Shown here: positions 10,046-20,671 of the stretch, piece by piece | Numbering within the stretch: position 1 is the first letter of the stretch | How the letters are laid out: each line of letters opens with the position of its first letter | DNA from: Mycobacterium sp. IS-1264 | GTDB taxonomy: Bacteria; Actinomycetota; Actinomycetes; Mycobacteriales; Mycobacteriaceae | Length of the DNA: 64,000 bases | Direction of reading: 5' to 3' | NCBI RefSeq assembly: GCF_001954195.1 | Contig: NZ_MBES01000010.1 | Span: 106,934 to 170,933, forward strand | Position numbers and translations under genes: made by a program | The notes under the pieces: model-generated | Told to the model about the DNA's origin: nothing | Databases searched by the model: none | The model's input: the letters and a program-made list of their open reading frames with translations, nothing else

Positions 10046-10963
10046 GTGGCTATTCGACTCGGTCTGCAGATTCCCAACTTCTCTTACGGCACCGGGGTGG
10101 ACAAACTCTTCCCCACTGTTCTGGCTCAGGCCCGCGAGGCCGAATCGGCTGGTTTCGACTCGGTTTTCGTGATGGACCACTTCTACCAACTGCCCATGCT
10201 GGGCGACCCCGACCAGCCGATGCTGGAGGCGTACACCGCGCTGGGTGCGCTCGCCACCGCGACCGAACGGGTGCAGCTGGGCACGTTGGTAACCGGCAAC
10301 ACGTATCGCAATCCGACGCTGCTGGCCAAAATCATCACCACGCTCGACGTGGTGAGCCAGGGCCGGGCGATCCTGGGCATCGGCACCGGCTGGTTCGAAC
10401 TCGAGCACGATCAGCTGGGTTTCGAATTCGGCACCTTCACCGACCGGTTCAACCGGCTCGATGAGGCGCTGCAGATCATCCTGCCGATGATCAAGGGCGA
10501 ACGGCCGACCTTTTCCGGCAAGTGGTATCACACCGACCAAGCGATGGCCAATCCTCGCTTCCGCGAACACATTCCGCTGATGATCGGCGGCAGCGGCGAG
10601 AAGAAGACGATCCCGCTCGCCGCTCGGCATTTCGACCACCTCAACATCATCGCCGGGTTCGACGAGCTGCCGGCCAAGGTGCGGGTGGTGCGGGAGCGCT
10701 GCGAGGAGATCGGCCGCGATCCGGCCACGCTGGAAACCAGCACCCTCACCACGGCGGTCGTCGACGAGAATTTCAACGCCGACCAGATCCCCGCGGAGAT
10801 GACCCAGCGCATGGTCGTCGGCAGCGCCGACTCGGTCGCCGACCAAATCAAGACCAAGATCTTGGATGCCGGTGTCGACGGGGTGATCATCAACATGCCC
10901 TTCTACACACCCGGCATCATCGCCGCGGCCGGCGAGGCGCTGCGGCCGTTGGTCGGCCTGTAG
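10046..10963 (+). CDS. LLM-class F420-dependent oxidoreductase, Rv1855c-like
   Basis: A 305-residue luciferase-like monooxygenase-fold protein starting at GTG. Typical landmarks are GLQIPNFSYG at the start, DSVFVMDHFYQLP near residue 40, the strand RVQLGTLVTGNTYRNPTLLAK near 75 and GIGTGWFELEH near 112. Mycobacterial members use deazaflavin F420 or FMN to reduce or oxidise unidentified substrates. The gene lies 52 bp after the SDR gene, so it could share a transcript. It is the orthologue of Rv1855c by order. Confidence 0.88.
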   Translation: MAIRLGLQIPNFSYGTGVDKLFPTVLAQAREAESAGFDSVFVMDHFYQLPMLGDPDQPMLEAYTALGALATATERVQLGTLVTGNTYRNPTLLAKIITTLDVVSQGRAILGIGTGWFELEHDQLGFEFGTFTDRFNRLDEALQIILPMIKGERPTFSGKWYHTDQAMANPRFREHIPLMIGGSGEKKTIPLAARHFDHLNIIAGFDELPAKVRVVRERCEEIGRDPATLETSTLTTAVVDENFNADQIPAEMTQRMVVGSADSVADQIKTKILDAGVDGVIINMPFYTPGIIAAAGEALRPLVGL

Positions 10964-11139
10964 CCGGGACCGCCGCGAGCGGCGGGGCATGACGCGGATC
11001 ACGTTCGGCGACCAGCGGTAATACCGCCGGTGTGGTTCATTACACAGGCTTACGATCTGGGTTTCCGGGTGGCGGCTTGACTAGCGTGGTAGCTAACTGA
11101 ATTCGCGCATCAAGGAGCCCCGGCAGGAGCAACGGATAC

Positions 11140-12531
11140 ATGAGCCCGCAGCCAGAAGGTACAGCTGAACCGAAGCGTCGGCATCGCGTCGTCATCATCG
11201 GATCAGGTTTCGGCGGACTCAACGCGGCAAAGAAGCTCAAGCGGGCCGACGTCGACATCAAGCTCATCGCCCGCACCACCCACCACCTGTTCCAGCCGTT
11301 GCTGTACCAGGTGGCCACCGGGATCATCTCCGAGGGGGAAATCGCCCCACCGACCCGGGTGGTGTTGCGCAAGCAGCGCAACGTCCAGGTCCTGCTCGGC
11401 AACGTCACCCACATCGACCTGGCCAACCAGTGCGTCGTGTCGGAGTTGCTGGGGCACACCTACGAAACCCCCTACGACAGCCTGATCGTGGCCGCCGGGG
11501 CCGGCCAGTCCTACTTCGGCAACGACCACTTCGCCGAGTTCGCGCCCGGCATGAAATCCATCGACGACGCGCTGGAATTGCGCGGCCGGATCCTCAGCGC
11601 GTTTGAGCAGGCGGAGAGGTCAAGCGATCCCGAGCGCCGCAGGAAGCTGCTGACGTTCACCGTCGTCGGGGCCGGGCCCACCGGCGTCGAAATGGCCGGG
11701 CAGATCGCCGAATTGGCGCAACACACCATGCGAGGCTCGTTCCGGCACATCGACTCGACCCGGGCGCGGGTAATCCTCCTCGACGCCGCCCCCGCGGTGT
11801 TGCCGCCGATGGGCGAAAAGCTGGGCGAGCGTGCGGCCGCGCGACTGGAGAAGATGGGCGTCGAGATCCAGCTGGGCGCGATGGTTACCGACGTGGACCG
11901 CAACGGCATCACCGTCAAGGACTCCGATGGCACCGTGCGGCGCATCGAGTCAGCCTGCAAGGTCTGGTCCGCGGGCGTGCAGGCCAGCCGCCTGGGCAGG
12001 GACCTCGCCGAGCAGTCGCCGGCGGAACTGGACCGCGCCGGACGGGTCAAGGTGCTGCCCGACCTGTCCATCCCCGGCTACCCGAACGTGTTCGTCGTCG
12101 GCGATATGGCCGCCGTCGAGGGCGTGCCAGGGGTGGCCCAGGGCGCCATCCAGGGCGCCAAGTACGTCGCCAACACGATCAAGGCCGAGCTGGCCGGCGC
12201 CGACCCGGCGGAGCGGGAGCCGTTCCAATACTTCGACAAGGGCTCGATGGCGACGGTGTCGCGGTTCTCCGCGGTGGCCAAGATCGGCCCGCTGGAGTTC
12301 AGTGGTTTCATCGCCTGGCTGATCTGGCTGGTGCTGCACCTGGTGTACCTGATCGGGTTCAAGACGAAGATCACCACGCTGTTGTCGTGGACGGTGACCT
12401 TCCTGAGCACGCGGCGCGGCCAGCTGACGATCACCGACCAGCAGGCGTTCGCGCGAACGCGGCTCGAACAGCTCGCCGAATTGGCCGCCGAGGCCCGCGG
12501 CCCGGCCGAGGCCGCGCGGAGGGCCAGCTAG
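11140..12531 (+). CDS. ndh: Type II NADH dehydrogenase (NDH-2)
   Basis: A 463-residue non-proton-pumping NADH:menaquinone oxidoreductase on the inner face of the membrane. Two dinucleotide-binding motifs are visible: VVIIGSGFGGLNAAKKL for FAD near residue 13 and TVVGAGPTGVEMAGQIAEL for NADH near 173. A conserved NVFVVGDMAAVEG closes the FAD site. The C-terminal hydrophobic stretch (FIAWLIWLVLHLVYLIGF) plus an amphipathic helix gives membrane attachment. ATG at 11140 is preceded by GGAGCAACGG. In Mtb the urease operon lies between this gene and the thioesterase that follows; here it is absent. Confidence 0.95.
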   Translation: MSPQPEGTAEPKRRHRVVIIGSGFGGLNAAKKLKRADVDIKLIARTTHHLFQPLLYQVATGIISEGEIAPPTRVVLRKQRNVQVLLGNVTHIDLANQCVVSELLGHTYETPYDSLIVAAGAGQSYFGNDHFAEFAPGMKSIDDALELRGRILSAFEQAERSSDPERRRKLLTFTVVGAGPTGVEMAGQIAELAQHTMRGSFRHIDSTRARVILLDAAPAVLPPMGEKLGERAAARLEKMGVEIQLGAMVTDVDRNGITVKDSDGTVRRIESACKVWSAGVQASRLGRDLAEQSPAELDRAGRVKVLPDLSIPGYPNVFVVGDMAAVEGVPGVAQGAIQGAKYVANTIKAELAGADPAEREPFQYFDKGSMATVSRFSAVAKIGPLEFSGFIAWLIWLVLHLVYLIGFKTKITTLLSWTVTFLSTRRGQLTITDQQAFARTRLEQLAELAAEARGPAEAARRAS

Positions 12532-12570
12532 CCCGCTTATGTAAGCTCTAATCCGTTGTGGCGCAAGTGA

Positions 12571-12990
12571 TTACATCTCCACGAGGTTTTGCAGCCGCAC
12601 CTGGCCCCGGGCGACCACCCGGTCGTCCGAGTCGGTAATGGTGACCAGCCACAGCTGCTGACGCCGGCCGCGGTGGATCGGTTCTGCGGCGCCGTAGACC
12701 ATCCCCGAGCCGATGGACCGCAAGAAATCGGTGTTGTTGTTGACACCGACGACGTTCCCGCCGCCGCGCGTGGCGAGCCAGGTGTACGCGGCGACGCTGG
12801 CCATGCTCTCGACCATCGAGCAGTACACGCCGCCGTGCACCAGGCCCATCGGCTGCAGCAGCTTCGGCGTGACCTCCAGTTGTGCCCGGGCCCCGTCGGG
12901 GCTGAGTTCGGTGAATTGCAGCCCTATTTCGCTGTCGAACGGGGCGGTGAAATCCGGCGGGAGGCTCGCGGGCGGCGGTGGCACGCTCAT
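12571..12990 (-). CDS. PaaI/YdiI-type hotdog thioesterase, Rv1847-like
   Basis: A 139-residue hotdog-fold protein with the catalytic-helix motif MGLVHGGVYCSMVES near residues 48-62, typical of acyl-CoA thioesterases acting on aromatic or short acyl-CoAs. The start is ATG at 12990. It converges on ndh with a 39-bp gap. Its upstream region contains an IdeR-type box and a strong terminator hairpin, so its mRNA may depend on readthrough past the sRNA terminator or on a separate promoter. I recall Rv1847 as iron-responsive in Mtb, which fits this layout. Confidence 0.87.
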   Translation of the reverse strand: MSVPPPPASLPPDFTAPFDSEIGLQFTELSPDGARAQLEVTPKLLQPMGLVHGGVYCSMVESMASVAAYTWLATRGGGNVVGVNNNTDFLRSIGSGMVYGAAEPIHRGRRQQLWLVTITDSDDRVVARGQVRLQNLVEM

Positions 12991-13042
12991 GTGTCTACAC
13001 CATGCGGAAACCGCGGGACGCGAGGCCGCGGTGGCAACCGAC

Positions 13043-13149
13043 GAAAACAGGCGAGCCCCGTGCGCTAAGGCACGGGGCTCGCCGATCGAGTTGGACCCGG
13101 GGTCACTGCAGCCCTCAGGACTCTGCCGCGGTCCGTTGTCTCTCGACCG
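13043..13149 (-). ncRNA. mrsI: MrsI-like iron-responsive small RNA
   Basis: In Mtb the IdeR-controlled sRNA MrsI (ncRv11846) lies between Rv1846c and Rv1847 and represses iron-using proteins such as BfrA when iron is low. The same interval here has the expected parts on the minus strand: a promoter (-35 TTGCAA, 18-bp spacer, -10 TATGCT), an overlapping iron box, and about 107 nt ending in a 14-bp GC-rich hairpin followed by TGTTTT. The 5' end folds as GGTCCG...CGGACC. No ORF fits. The ends are estimates. The identification rests on position, promoter and terminator, not on aligning the Mtb sequence. Confidence 0.72.
13050..13083 (-). terminator. Intrinsic terminator of the MrsI-like RNA
   Basis: GGCGAGCCCCGTGC (13050-13063) pairs perfectly with GCACGGGGCTCGCC (13070-13083) across a 6-nt loop. 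On the minus strand it is followed by TGTTTTCG, giving a U-rich tail at 13044-13047; the plus strand lacks such a tail. This fixes the direction as minus. Confidence 0.8.
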
Positions 13150-13154
13150 GACCT

Positions 13155-13184
13155 AGCATAGGCAAGGCTGCCCTAATATTGCAA
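13155..13184 (-). promoter_or_regulatory. IdeR iron box overlapping the sRNA promoter
   Basis: ATAGGCAAGGCTGCCCTAA (13158-13176, plus strand) matches 14 of 19 positions of the iron-box consensus TTAGGTTAGGCTAACCTAA by my count. It overlaps a minus-strand promoter with -35 TTGCAA (13179-13184) and -10 TATGCT (13155-13160). Iron-loaded IdeR would therefore block transcription of the sRNA and possibly the thioesterase. The divergent blaI start is about 140 bp away. Confidence 0.68.
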
Positions 13185-13254
13185 GGGTGCGTTGTCGCAT
13201 CCGGGACCGCGCCGGTGGGCCCGGAGGTGGTCACAGAGATTGCCCAGCATTCGA

Positions 13255-13268
13255 TACGACAGTCGGTA
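13255..13268. promoter_or_regulatory. Imperfect dyad before blaI, possible BlaI operator
   Basis: TACGACAGTCGGTA is an imperfect inverted repeat (TACGAC/GTCGGTA, one inserted base) about 47 bp before the blaI start. BlaI-family repressors commonly bind short dyads in their own promoter, so autoregulation is plausible. I did not match it to a verified consensus. Confidence 0.3.
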
Positions 13269-13314
13269 GTAAACAAGGAGTACGCTTGGTGCAACGCTCA
13301 GGAGATGACGAACT

Positions 13315-13731
13315 ATGGCCAAACTGACACGGCTCGGGGATCTGGAACGCGCCGTCATGGACCATCTGTGGTCCACCGCAGAACCCCAGACCGTTCGCCA
13401 GGTCCACGAAGCGTTGTCGGCACGACGCGACCTCGCTTACACAACGATCATGACCGTGCTGCAGCGGCTGGCCAAAAAGAATCTGGTCTCGCAGATCCGC
13501 GACGACCGGGCGCACCGGTACGCGCCCGTGCACGGCCGCGACGAGCTGGTCGCCGGGCTGATGGTCGATGCCCTGGCCCAGGCTGAGGACTCCGGCGACA
13601 GACACGCCGCGCTGGTGCACTTCGTCGAACGCGTCGGCGCCGACGAGGCGGACGCACTGCGGCGGGCGCTCGCCGAATTGGAAGCAAGCCAACGCAAAAC
13701 GCCAGCGGCTGGCGCTATCGCTGAGGAGTAA
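13315..13731 (+). CDS. blaI: BlaI/MecI-family transcriptional repressor
   Basis: A 138-residue winged-helix repressor. The N-terminal DNA-binding domain (LGDLERAVMDHLWS to TTIMTVLQRLAKKNLV) is followed by a dimerisation helix region. In Mtb, BlaI (Rv1846c) controls the beta-lactamase gene and other genes, and leaves DNA after cleavage triggered by a membrane sensor. ATG at 13315 has AGGAG 10 nt upstream. The next gene, 14 bp downstream, is an M56 peptidase, the expected partner. The shared upstream region also carries an iron box. Confidence 0.93.
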   Translation: MAKLTRLGDLERAVMDHLWSTAEPQTVRQVHEALSARRDLAYTTIMTVLQRLAKKNLVSQIRDDRAHRYAPVHGRDELVAGLMVDALAQAEDSGDRHAALVHFVERVGADEADALRRALAELEASQRKTPAAGAIAEE

Positions 13732-13745
13732 GGGAGACTAGCAGC

Positions 13746-14696
13746 GTGTCCGCGGCGGCCTTCACCCTCCTCGCGGTGCTGCTGGTCGGCCCGGCGCCGG
13801 CATTGTTGGCACGCGCGACGTGGCCGCTGCGCGCTCCCCGGGCCGCGATGGTGCTGTGGCAGGCGATCGCCCTGGCCGCGGTGCTCTCGGCTTTCAGCGC
13901 CGGCATCGCGATCGCCACGCGGGTGCTCATGCCCGGCCCCGACGGACGGCCCACGGCCAGCGTCATCGGTGCCGAGGGCCGGCTCGGCTGGCCGCTGTGG
14001 GCCGCATACATCGCCGTCTTCGCGCTGACCGTGCTGGTCGGTGTGCGGTTGATGATCTCGATGGCGCGGGTGGCCATCGCCAACCGGCGACGGCGTGCGC
14101 ACCACCGCATGGTGGTCGACCTGGTCGGCGTGGGACACGATGCGGCGCTGGCCCAGACGTGTGCGTGGGCCCGCGACCTTCGCGTCTTGGACGTGCCGCA
14201 GCCGCTCGCCTACTGCCTGCCGGGCGTGCGCAGCCGCGTGGTGGTCAGCGAGGGAACGCTAAACACGCTCGCCGACACCGAAGTCGCCGCCATCCTCACC
14301 CACGAACGGGCCCATCTGCGGGCGCGGCACGACCTCGTCCTGGAAGCCTTCACCGCGGTGCACGCCGCCTTCCCGCGGCTCGTCCGCAGCGCCAACGCGC
14401 TGCGGGCGGTGCAACTGCTCGTCGAGCTCCTGGCCGACGACGCCGCGGTGCGCGCCACCGGGCGCACTCCCCTGGCGCGCGCGCTGGTCGCCTGCGCATC
14501 CGGCCTAGCGCCGTCGGGCGCGCTGGCCGCGAGCGGTCCCAGCACGGTGGTGCGGGTCCGCCGGCTCGCCGGGCGCGGGAATAGCCTCGCGCTGTCGGCG
14601 GCCGCATACCTGGCCGCGGCGGCGGTGTTCGTGGTGCCCACCGTCGCGCTGGCCGTGCCGTGGCTCACCGAGCTGCAGCGCCTGTTCAACCTCTAG
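13746..14696 (+). CDS. M56-family membrane metallopeptidase, BlaR1/MecR1-like (Rv1845c)
   Basis: A 316-residue protein with three N-terminal membrane segments, a zinc protease motif HERAH near residue 187 (ILTHERAHLRARHDLV) and a C-terminal hydrophobic helix. The start is GTG. The penicillin-binding sensor domain of staphylococcal BlaR1 is missing, as in Mtb, so the signal must come another way. It probably inactivates BlaI by proteolysis, inferred from the operon and family. HExxH is the key catalytic evidence. Confidence 0.9.
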   Translation: MSAAAFTLLAVLLVGPAPALLARATWPLRAPRAAMVLWQAIALAAVLSAFSAGIAIATRVLMPGPDGRPTASVIGAEGRLGWPLWAAYIAVFALTVLVGVRLMISMARVAIANRRRRAHHRMVVDLVGVGHDAALAQTCAWARDLRVLDVPQPLAYCLPGVRSRVVVSEGTLNTLADTEVAAILTHERAHLRARHDLVLEAFTAVHAAFPRLVRSANALRAVQLLVELLADDAAVRATGRTPLARALVACASGLAPSGALAASGPSTVVRVRRLAGRGNSLALSAAAYLAAAAVFVVPTVALAVPWLTELQRLFNL

Positions 14697-14798
14697 CGCA
14701 CCGCGAAGCGAAACCCCTTGGAGGACCACCACTCCGCTGTGCCACAGTGTTCTCCAACCCGGTTCTCCAACCGGCGAGGCCTAACTGAAAGGCAGGAC

Positions 14799-16268
14799 AT
14801 GAGTTCGTCGGATTCCCAGCCGAATTCCAAGACCGGCACCGCGCAGATCGGCGTCACCGGCCTGGCCGTCATGGGCTCGAACATCGCCCGCAACTTCGCC
14901 CGGCACGGCTACACGGTGGCCCTGCACAACCGATCCGTCGCCAAGACCGACGCGCTGCTCTCCGAGCACGGTGACGAGGGCAAGTTCGTGCGATCGGAGA
15001 CCATCGAGGAATTCCTGGACGCGCTCGAGAAGCCGCGCCGCGTGCTGATCATGGTCAAGGCCGGCGATCCGACCGACGCCGTCATCGATCAGCTCGCCGA
15101 CGCGATGGAAAAGGGCGACATCATCATCGACGGCGGCAACTCGCTCTACACCGACACCATCCGCCGGGAGAAGGCGATGCGCGACCGCGGGCTGCACTTC
15201 GTCGGTGCCGGCATCTCCGGCGGCGAGGAGGGCGCGCTGAACGGGCCGTCGATCATGCCGGGCGGGCCCGCCGAGTCCTACACGTCGCTGGGACCCCTGC
15301 TCGAGGAGATCTCCGCGCACGTCGACGGCGTGCCGTGCTGCACCCACATCGGGCCCGACGGCGCGGGGCACTTCGTGAAGATGGTGCACAACGGCATCGA
15401 GTACTCCGACATGCAATTGATCGGCGAGGCTTACCAGCTGCTGCGCGACGGGCTCGGCAAGACCGCCGAGGAGATCGCCGGCGTGTTCGACGAGTGGAAC
15501 AAGGGCGATCTTGACAGCTTCCTGGTCGAGATCACGGCAAAGGTGCTGCGCCAAAACGACGCCAAGACCGGCAAGCCGCTGGTGGACGTGATCCTCGACG
15601 AGGCCGAGCAGAAGGGCACCGGCCGCTGGACGGTGAAGTCGGCGCTGGACCTCGGTGTGCCGGTCACGGGGATCGCCGAGGCGGTGTTCGCCCGCGCGCT
15701 GTCGGGTTCGGTGGCCCAGCGCAAGGCCACCACCGGGCTGGCGTCCGGCCAGCTGGGCGAAAAGCCAAGCGACGCAAAGCAATTCGTCGAGGACGTCCGC
15801 CAGGCCTTGTACGCGTCGAAGATCATCGCTTATGCCCAGGGCTTCAACCAGATCCAGGCCGGCAGCGCCGAGTACGACTGGGGCATCACGCCCGGCGATC
15901 TCGCGACCATCTGGCGTGGCGGGTGCATCATCCGGGCCAAGTTCCTCAACCGGATCAAGGAGGCGTACGACTCCGATCCCGAGCTGCCCACGCTGATCGT
16001 GGCGCCGTATTTCCGCAGCGCCATCGAGGCGGCCATTGACGGCTGGCGCCGGGTGGTGGTTACCGCCACGCAGTTGGGTATCCCGATCCCGGGGTTCTCC
16101 TCGGCGCTGTCGTATTACGACGCGCTGCGCACCGAGCGGCTGCCGGCCGCCCTGACCCAGGGGCTGCGCGATTTCTTCGGAGCGCATACCTACGGCCGCA
16201 TCGACGAGGACCCCGGCAAGAAGTTCCACACCCTGTGGAGCGGCGACCGCAGCGAAGTACCCGCCTAG
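14799..16268 (+). CDS. gnd1: 6-phosphogluconate dehydrogenase, decarboxylating (Gnd1)
   Basis: A 489-residue pentose-phosphate enzyme converting 6-phosphogluconate and NADP+ to ribulose-5-P, CO2 and NADPH. The cofactor motif GLAVMGSNIARNFARHG is near residue 17. The catalytic segment GAGHFVKMVHNGIEYSDMQL has the conserved Lys and His-Asn, and there is an IMPGGP loop. The frame is open 27 codons further upstream, but ATG at 14799 after AGGCAGGAC fits the family N-terminus. guaB1 follows 53 bp downstream on the same strand. Confidence 0.95.
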   Translation: MSSSDSQPNSKTGTAQIGVTGLAVMGSNIARNFARHGYTVALHNRSVAKTDALLSEHGDEGKFVRSETIEEFLDALEKPRRVLIMVKAGDPTDAVIDQLADAMEKGDIIIDGGNSLYTDTIRREKAMRDRGLHFVGAGISGGEEGALNGPSIMPGGPAESYTSLGPLLEEISAHVDGVPCCTHIGPDGAGHFVKMVHNGIEYSDMQLIGEAYQLLRDGLGKTAEEIAGVFDEWNKGDLDSFLVEITAKVLRQNDAKTGKPLVDVILDEAEQKGTGRWTVKSALDLGVPVTGIAEAVFARALSGSVAQRKATTGLASGQLGEKPSDAKQFVEDVRQALYASKIIAYAQGFNQIQAGSAEYDWGITPGDLATIWRGGCIIRAKFLNRIKEAYDSDPELPTLIVAPYFRSAIEAAIDGWRRVVVTATQLGIPIPGFSSALSYYDALRTERLPAALTQGLRDFFGAHTYGRIDEDPGKKFHTLWSGDRSEVPA

Positions 16269-16282
16269 CCCGCGCCAACTAA

Positions 16283-17758
<1,476 letters not shown>

Positions 17759-17970
17759 CGCCGCCGTTTTCGCTACCATGTGAAGTCCTGGAACCTTGCG
17801 GGCCGCAGCAAAGCGTGCGCGACCCGGAACCGTACTAGAGCGAGAGGGATGACGTGCCGCAGGCACCCGCCGAGGCCCCGTTGCAGCCGGGGGCCTTCCG
17901 GGCGGGGCGGCGACTCCCCACCGCGGCCCCGGTCCGACCGGCGACGCCAGCGCGATAACCGAGCCCCGCC

Positions 17971-19338
17971 ATGAACGTCACCGTCACCGTCGTCAGCGTG
18001 CTGGCCATCGCGGTGCTCATCTTCGGCAACGGCGTGTTTGTCGCGGCCGAATTCTCGCTGACCGCGCTGGACCGCGCCACCGTCGAGGCCAACGCGCGCC
18101 GCGGCGGCCGCCGCGATCGCCTGATCCAACGCGCCCAGAACAGGCTGTCGTTCCAGCTCTCGGGTGCCCAGATCGGCATTTCCATCACCACGCTGGTGAC
18201 CGGGTACCTGACCGAACCCATGGTGGCCGATCTGCCGCATCCGTGGTTCGACGCGATGGGCATTCCCGACCGGGTGGGCGACGCGGTCATGGCGTTTCTG
18301 GTGATGGTGATCGTGACGTCGGTGTCGATGGTATTCGGCGAGCTGGTCCCCAAATACCTCGCGGTCGCGCGGCCGCTGACCACCGCGCGCGCCGTCGTCG
18401 CCGTCCAGCTGCTGTTCTCGCTGCTGCTCACCCCGGCGATCCGGCTGATGAACGGCACGGCGAACTGGATCGTTCGCGAGCTGGGCATCGAACCGGCCGA
18501 GGAGCTGCGCTCGGCCCGCTCGCCGCAGGAGCTGCTGTCGCTGGTGCGTACCTCGGCGCGCAGCGGCTCGCTGGACCCCGCCACCGCCGCGCTGGTGCGC
18601 CGATCGTTGCAGTTCGGTGCCCTCACCGCCGAGGAGCTGATGACGCCGCGGTCCAAGATCGTCGCGCTGCAGACCGACGACACGCTCAGCGACCTGGTCG
18701 CCGCGGCCGCCGAGTCGGGGTTCTCCCGCTTCCCGATCGTCGCCGGCGATCTCGACGAGACCGTCGGGATCGTGCACGTCAAGCAGGTCTTCAAGATTCC
18801 GCGGGCCGATCGCCCGAGTACGCCGCTGGCGACGGTCGCCCAGCCGGTTCCGGTGGTCCCGTCGACGCTGGACGGCGACGCCGTGATGGCCGAGATCCGC
18901 GCCAATCCCCTGCAGACCGCGATGGTCGTCGACGAGTACGGCGGCACGGCGGGCATGGTGACCGTCGAGGACCTGATCGAGGAGATCGTGGGCGACGTCC
19001 GCGACGAACACGACGACGCCACGCCCGACGTCTATGCCGCCGGCGGCGGTTGGCGGGTGTCGGGTCTGCTGCGCATCGACGAGGTGGCCGCCGCCATCGG
19101 GTATCGCGCACCCGAGGGGCCCTACGAGACCATCGGCGGTCTGGTGCTTCGCGAAATCGGTCATATCCCGGTGGTCGGGGAAACGGTCGAGCTGACCGCT
19201 CTTGACCCGGACGGCCTGCCCGGCGCGTCGATACCCTGGCGCGCAACCGTCGTGCGGATGGACGGCCGGCGCATCGATCTGCTCGAGCTGACCGAACTGC
19301 GCGGCCACGCCGAACCGGCGATGGGGCTTGGCCACTGA
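17971..19338 (+). CDS. CNNM/HlyC-CorC-family membrane protein with CBS pair, Rv1842c-like
   Basis: A 455-residue protein: an N-terminal DUF21 transmembrane domain (about residues 1-190), paired CBS domains (about 210-345, including [24 protein letters not shown]) and a C-terminal CorC/HlyC transporter-associated domain (about 355-435). The family is linked to magnesium or cobalt efflux or resistance; transport by this member is inferred. An in-frame stop 15 bp upstream fixes ATG 17971 as the first possible ATG. Its stop overlaps the next ATG (TGATG), so the two are translationally coupled. Confidence 0.9.
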   Translation: MNVTVTVVSVLAIAVLIFGNGVFVAAEFSLTALDRATVEANARRGGRRDRLIQRAQNRLSFQLSGAQIGISITTLVTGYLTEPMVADLPHPWFDAMGIPDRVGDAVMAFLVMVIVTSVSMVFGELVPKYLAVARPLTTARAVVAVQLLFSLLLTPAIRLMNGTANWIVRELGIEPAEELRSARSPQELLSLVRTSARSGSLDPATAALVRRSLQFGALTAEELMTPRSKIVALQTDDTLSDLVAAAAESGFSRFPIVAGDLDETVGIVHVKQVFKIPRADRPSTPLATVAQPVPVVPSTLDGDAVMAEIRANPLQTAMVVDEYGGTAGMVTVEDLIEEIVGDVRDEHDDATPDVYAAGGGWRVSGLLRIDEVAAAIGYRAPEGPYETIGGLVLREIGHIPVVGETVELTALDPDGLPGASIPWRATVVRMDGRRIDLLELTELRGHAEPAMGLGH

Positions 19339-20381
19339 TGAACGACACGCTGGGAGTGGTGCTCGCGATCCTGCTGATCGGGGCGAACGCGTTCTTCGTC
19401 GGCGCGGAATTCTCGCTCATCTCGGCGCGGCGCGACCGCCTCGAAGCGCTGGCCGAACAGGGCAAGGCGCGCGCGGTCACGGTGATCCGGGCCGGTGAAC
19501 AGCTGTCGTCGATGCTGGCCGGCGCCCAGTTGGGCGTCACCGTGGCATCGCTGCTGCTGGGCCGGATCGGTGAGGCGGCGGTCGCGAACCTGCTGCGGCG
19601 AGGGCTCGGGCTCGCCCACATGAACCCGACGCTGCTGCACACGCTGTCGTTCGCGATCGCGCTCGCGATGGTGGTGACGCTGCACGTGCTGCTGGGCGAG
19701 ATGGTGCCCAAGAACATCGCGCTGGCCGGCCCGGAACGCACGGCCATGCTGCTGGTCCCGCCCTACCTGGCCTACGTGCGCGCCGCCCGACCGTTCATCG
19801 TGTTCTACAACAAATGCGCCAACGCGATACTGCGCGCCCTGGGCGTGGAGCCCAAGGACGAGCTGCACATCGCGGTCTCCCCCGTCGTGCTCAGCGAGAT
19901 GATCGCCGAATCGGTGTCCGAGGGCCTGCTGGATCCCGAAGAGCACAGCAGGCTGACCCGCGCGCTGCAGATCGGCAGCCGGGTAGTCGGCGACGTGGCC
20001 GTACCCCTGGCGGACGTGCGAGCGTTGTCAGTGGACGCGGCCGGTTCGGGCCCGAAGGTCGGCGCCGTCGAGCGAGCTCTGGCGCAGACCGGCTACTCCC
20101 GCTTTCCAGTCACGGCGCGCGACGGAAAATTCATCGGCTACCTCCACATCAAGGATGTGCTGACGCTCAACGACGATCCGGAGACCGTGATCGACCTGGC
20201 GTTGGTGCGCCCGCTGCCGCGCGTACCCACGTCATTGCCGCTCGCCGACGCGCTGTCGCGGATGCGGCGCAGTAACAGCCATCTCGCGCTGGTGACGAAC
20301 GGCAGCGGCGACGTGGTCGCGATGGTGGCGATGGAGGATCTGGTCGAGGACCTGGTCGGCAGTATGCGCGACGCATCGTGA
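19338..20381 (+). CDS. CNNM-family membrane protein, Rv1841c-like
   Basis: A 347-residue paralogue of the preceding protein with the same DUF21 membrane domain (about 1-180) and CBS pair (about 205-340, ending LALVTNGSGDVVAMVAMEDLVEDLVG). It lacks the C-terminal CorC/HlyC domain. The coupled start suggests a hetero-oligomer in which only the first subunit carries the regulatory C-terminus. The role in divalent-cation export is inferred from the family. Confidence 0.9.
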   Translation: MNDTLGVVLAILLIGANAFFVGAEFSLISARRDRLEALAEQGKARAVTVIRAGEQLSSMLAGAQLGVTVASLLLGRIGEAAVANLLRRGLGLAHMNPTLLHTLSFAIALAMVVTLHVLLGEMVPKNIALAGPERTAMLLVPPYLAYVRAARPFIVFYNKCANAILRALGVEPKDELHIAVSPVVLSEMIAESVSEGLLDPEEHSRLTRALQIGSRVVGDVAVPLADVRALSVDAAGSGPKVGAVERALAQTGYSRFPVTARDGKFIGYLHIKDVLTLNDDPETVIDLALVRPLPRVPTSLPLADALSRMRRSNSHLALVTNGSGDVVAMVAMEDLVEDLVGSMRDAS

Positions 20382-20671
20382 AAGGCCCGAAGTGACGGCG
20401 CTCGCGGGCCGCCTGGCGAAGGGCGCGGCCCATGGCCCGTATGATTGAACGGCCGCCGACACACTAACGTGCTGGCGGGCTCACGGTCTTGGCCAGCAGT
20501 ACATGCGTTGCCAGAAAGCGGTTCTCAAGGTCCGCCCCGGCGCCATGGGCGGAGCTGTTCGCGCGCCTGACCTGCGATTGCGGGTAGGGCGGATACGCTC
20601 GCTCGGGCTGCCGGCCGGTAGGCTGACGAAGTAGCCACTGGCGTCCAATGAGGCCATTTTGGAGGAGAAAC

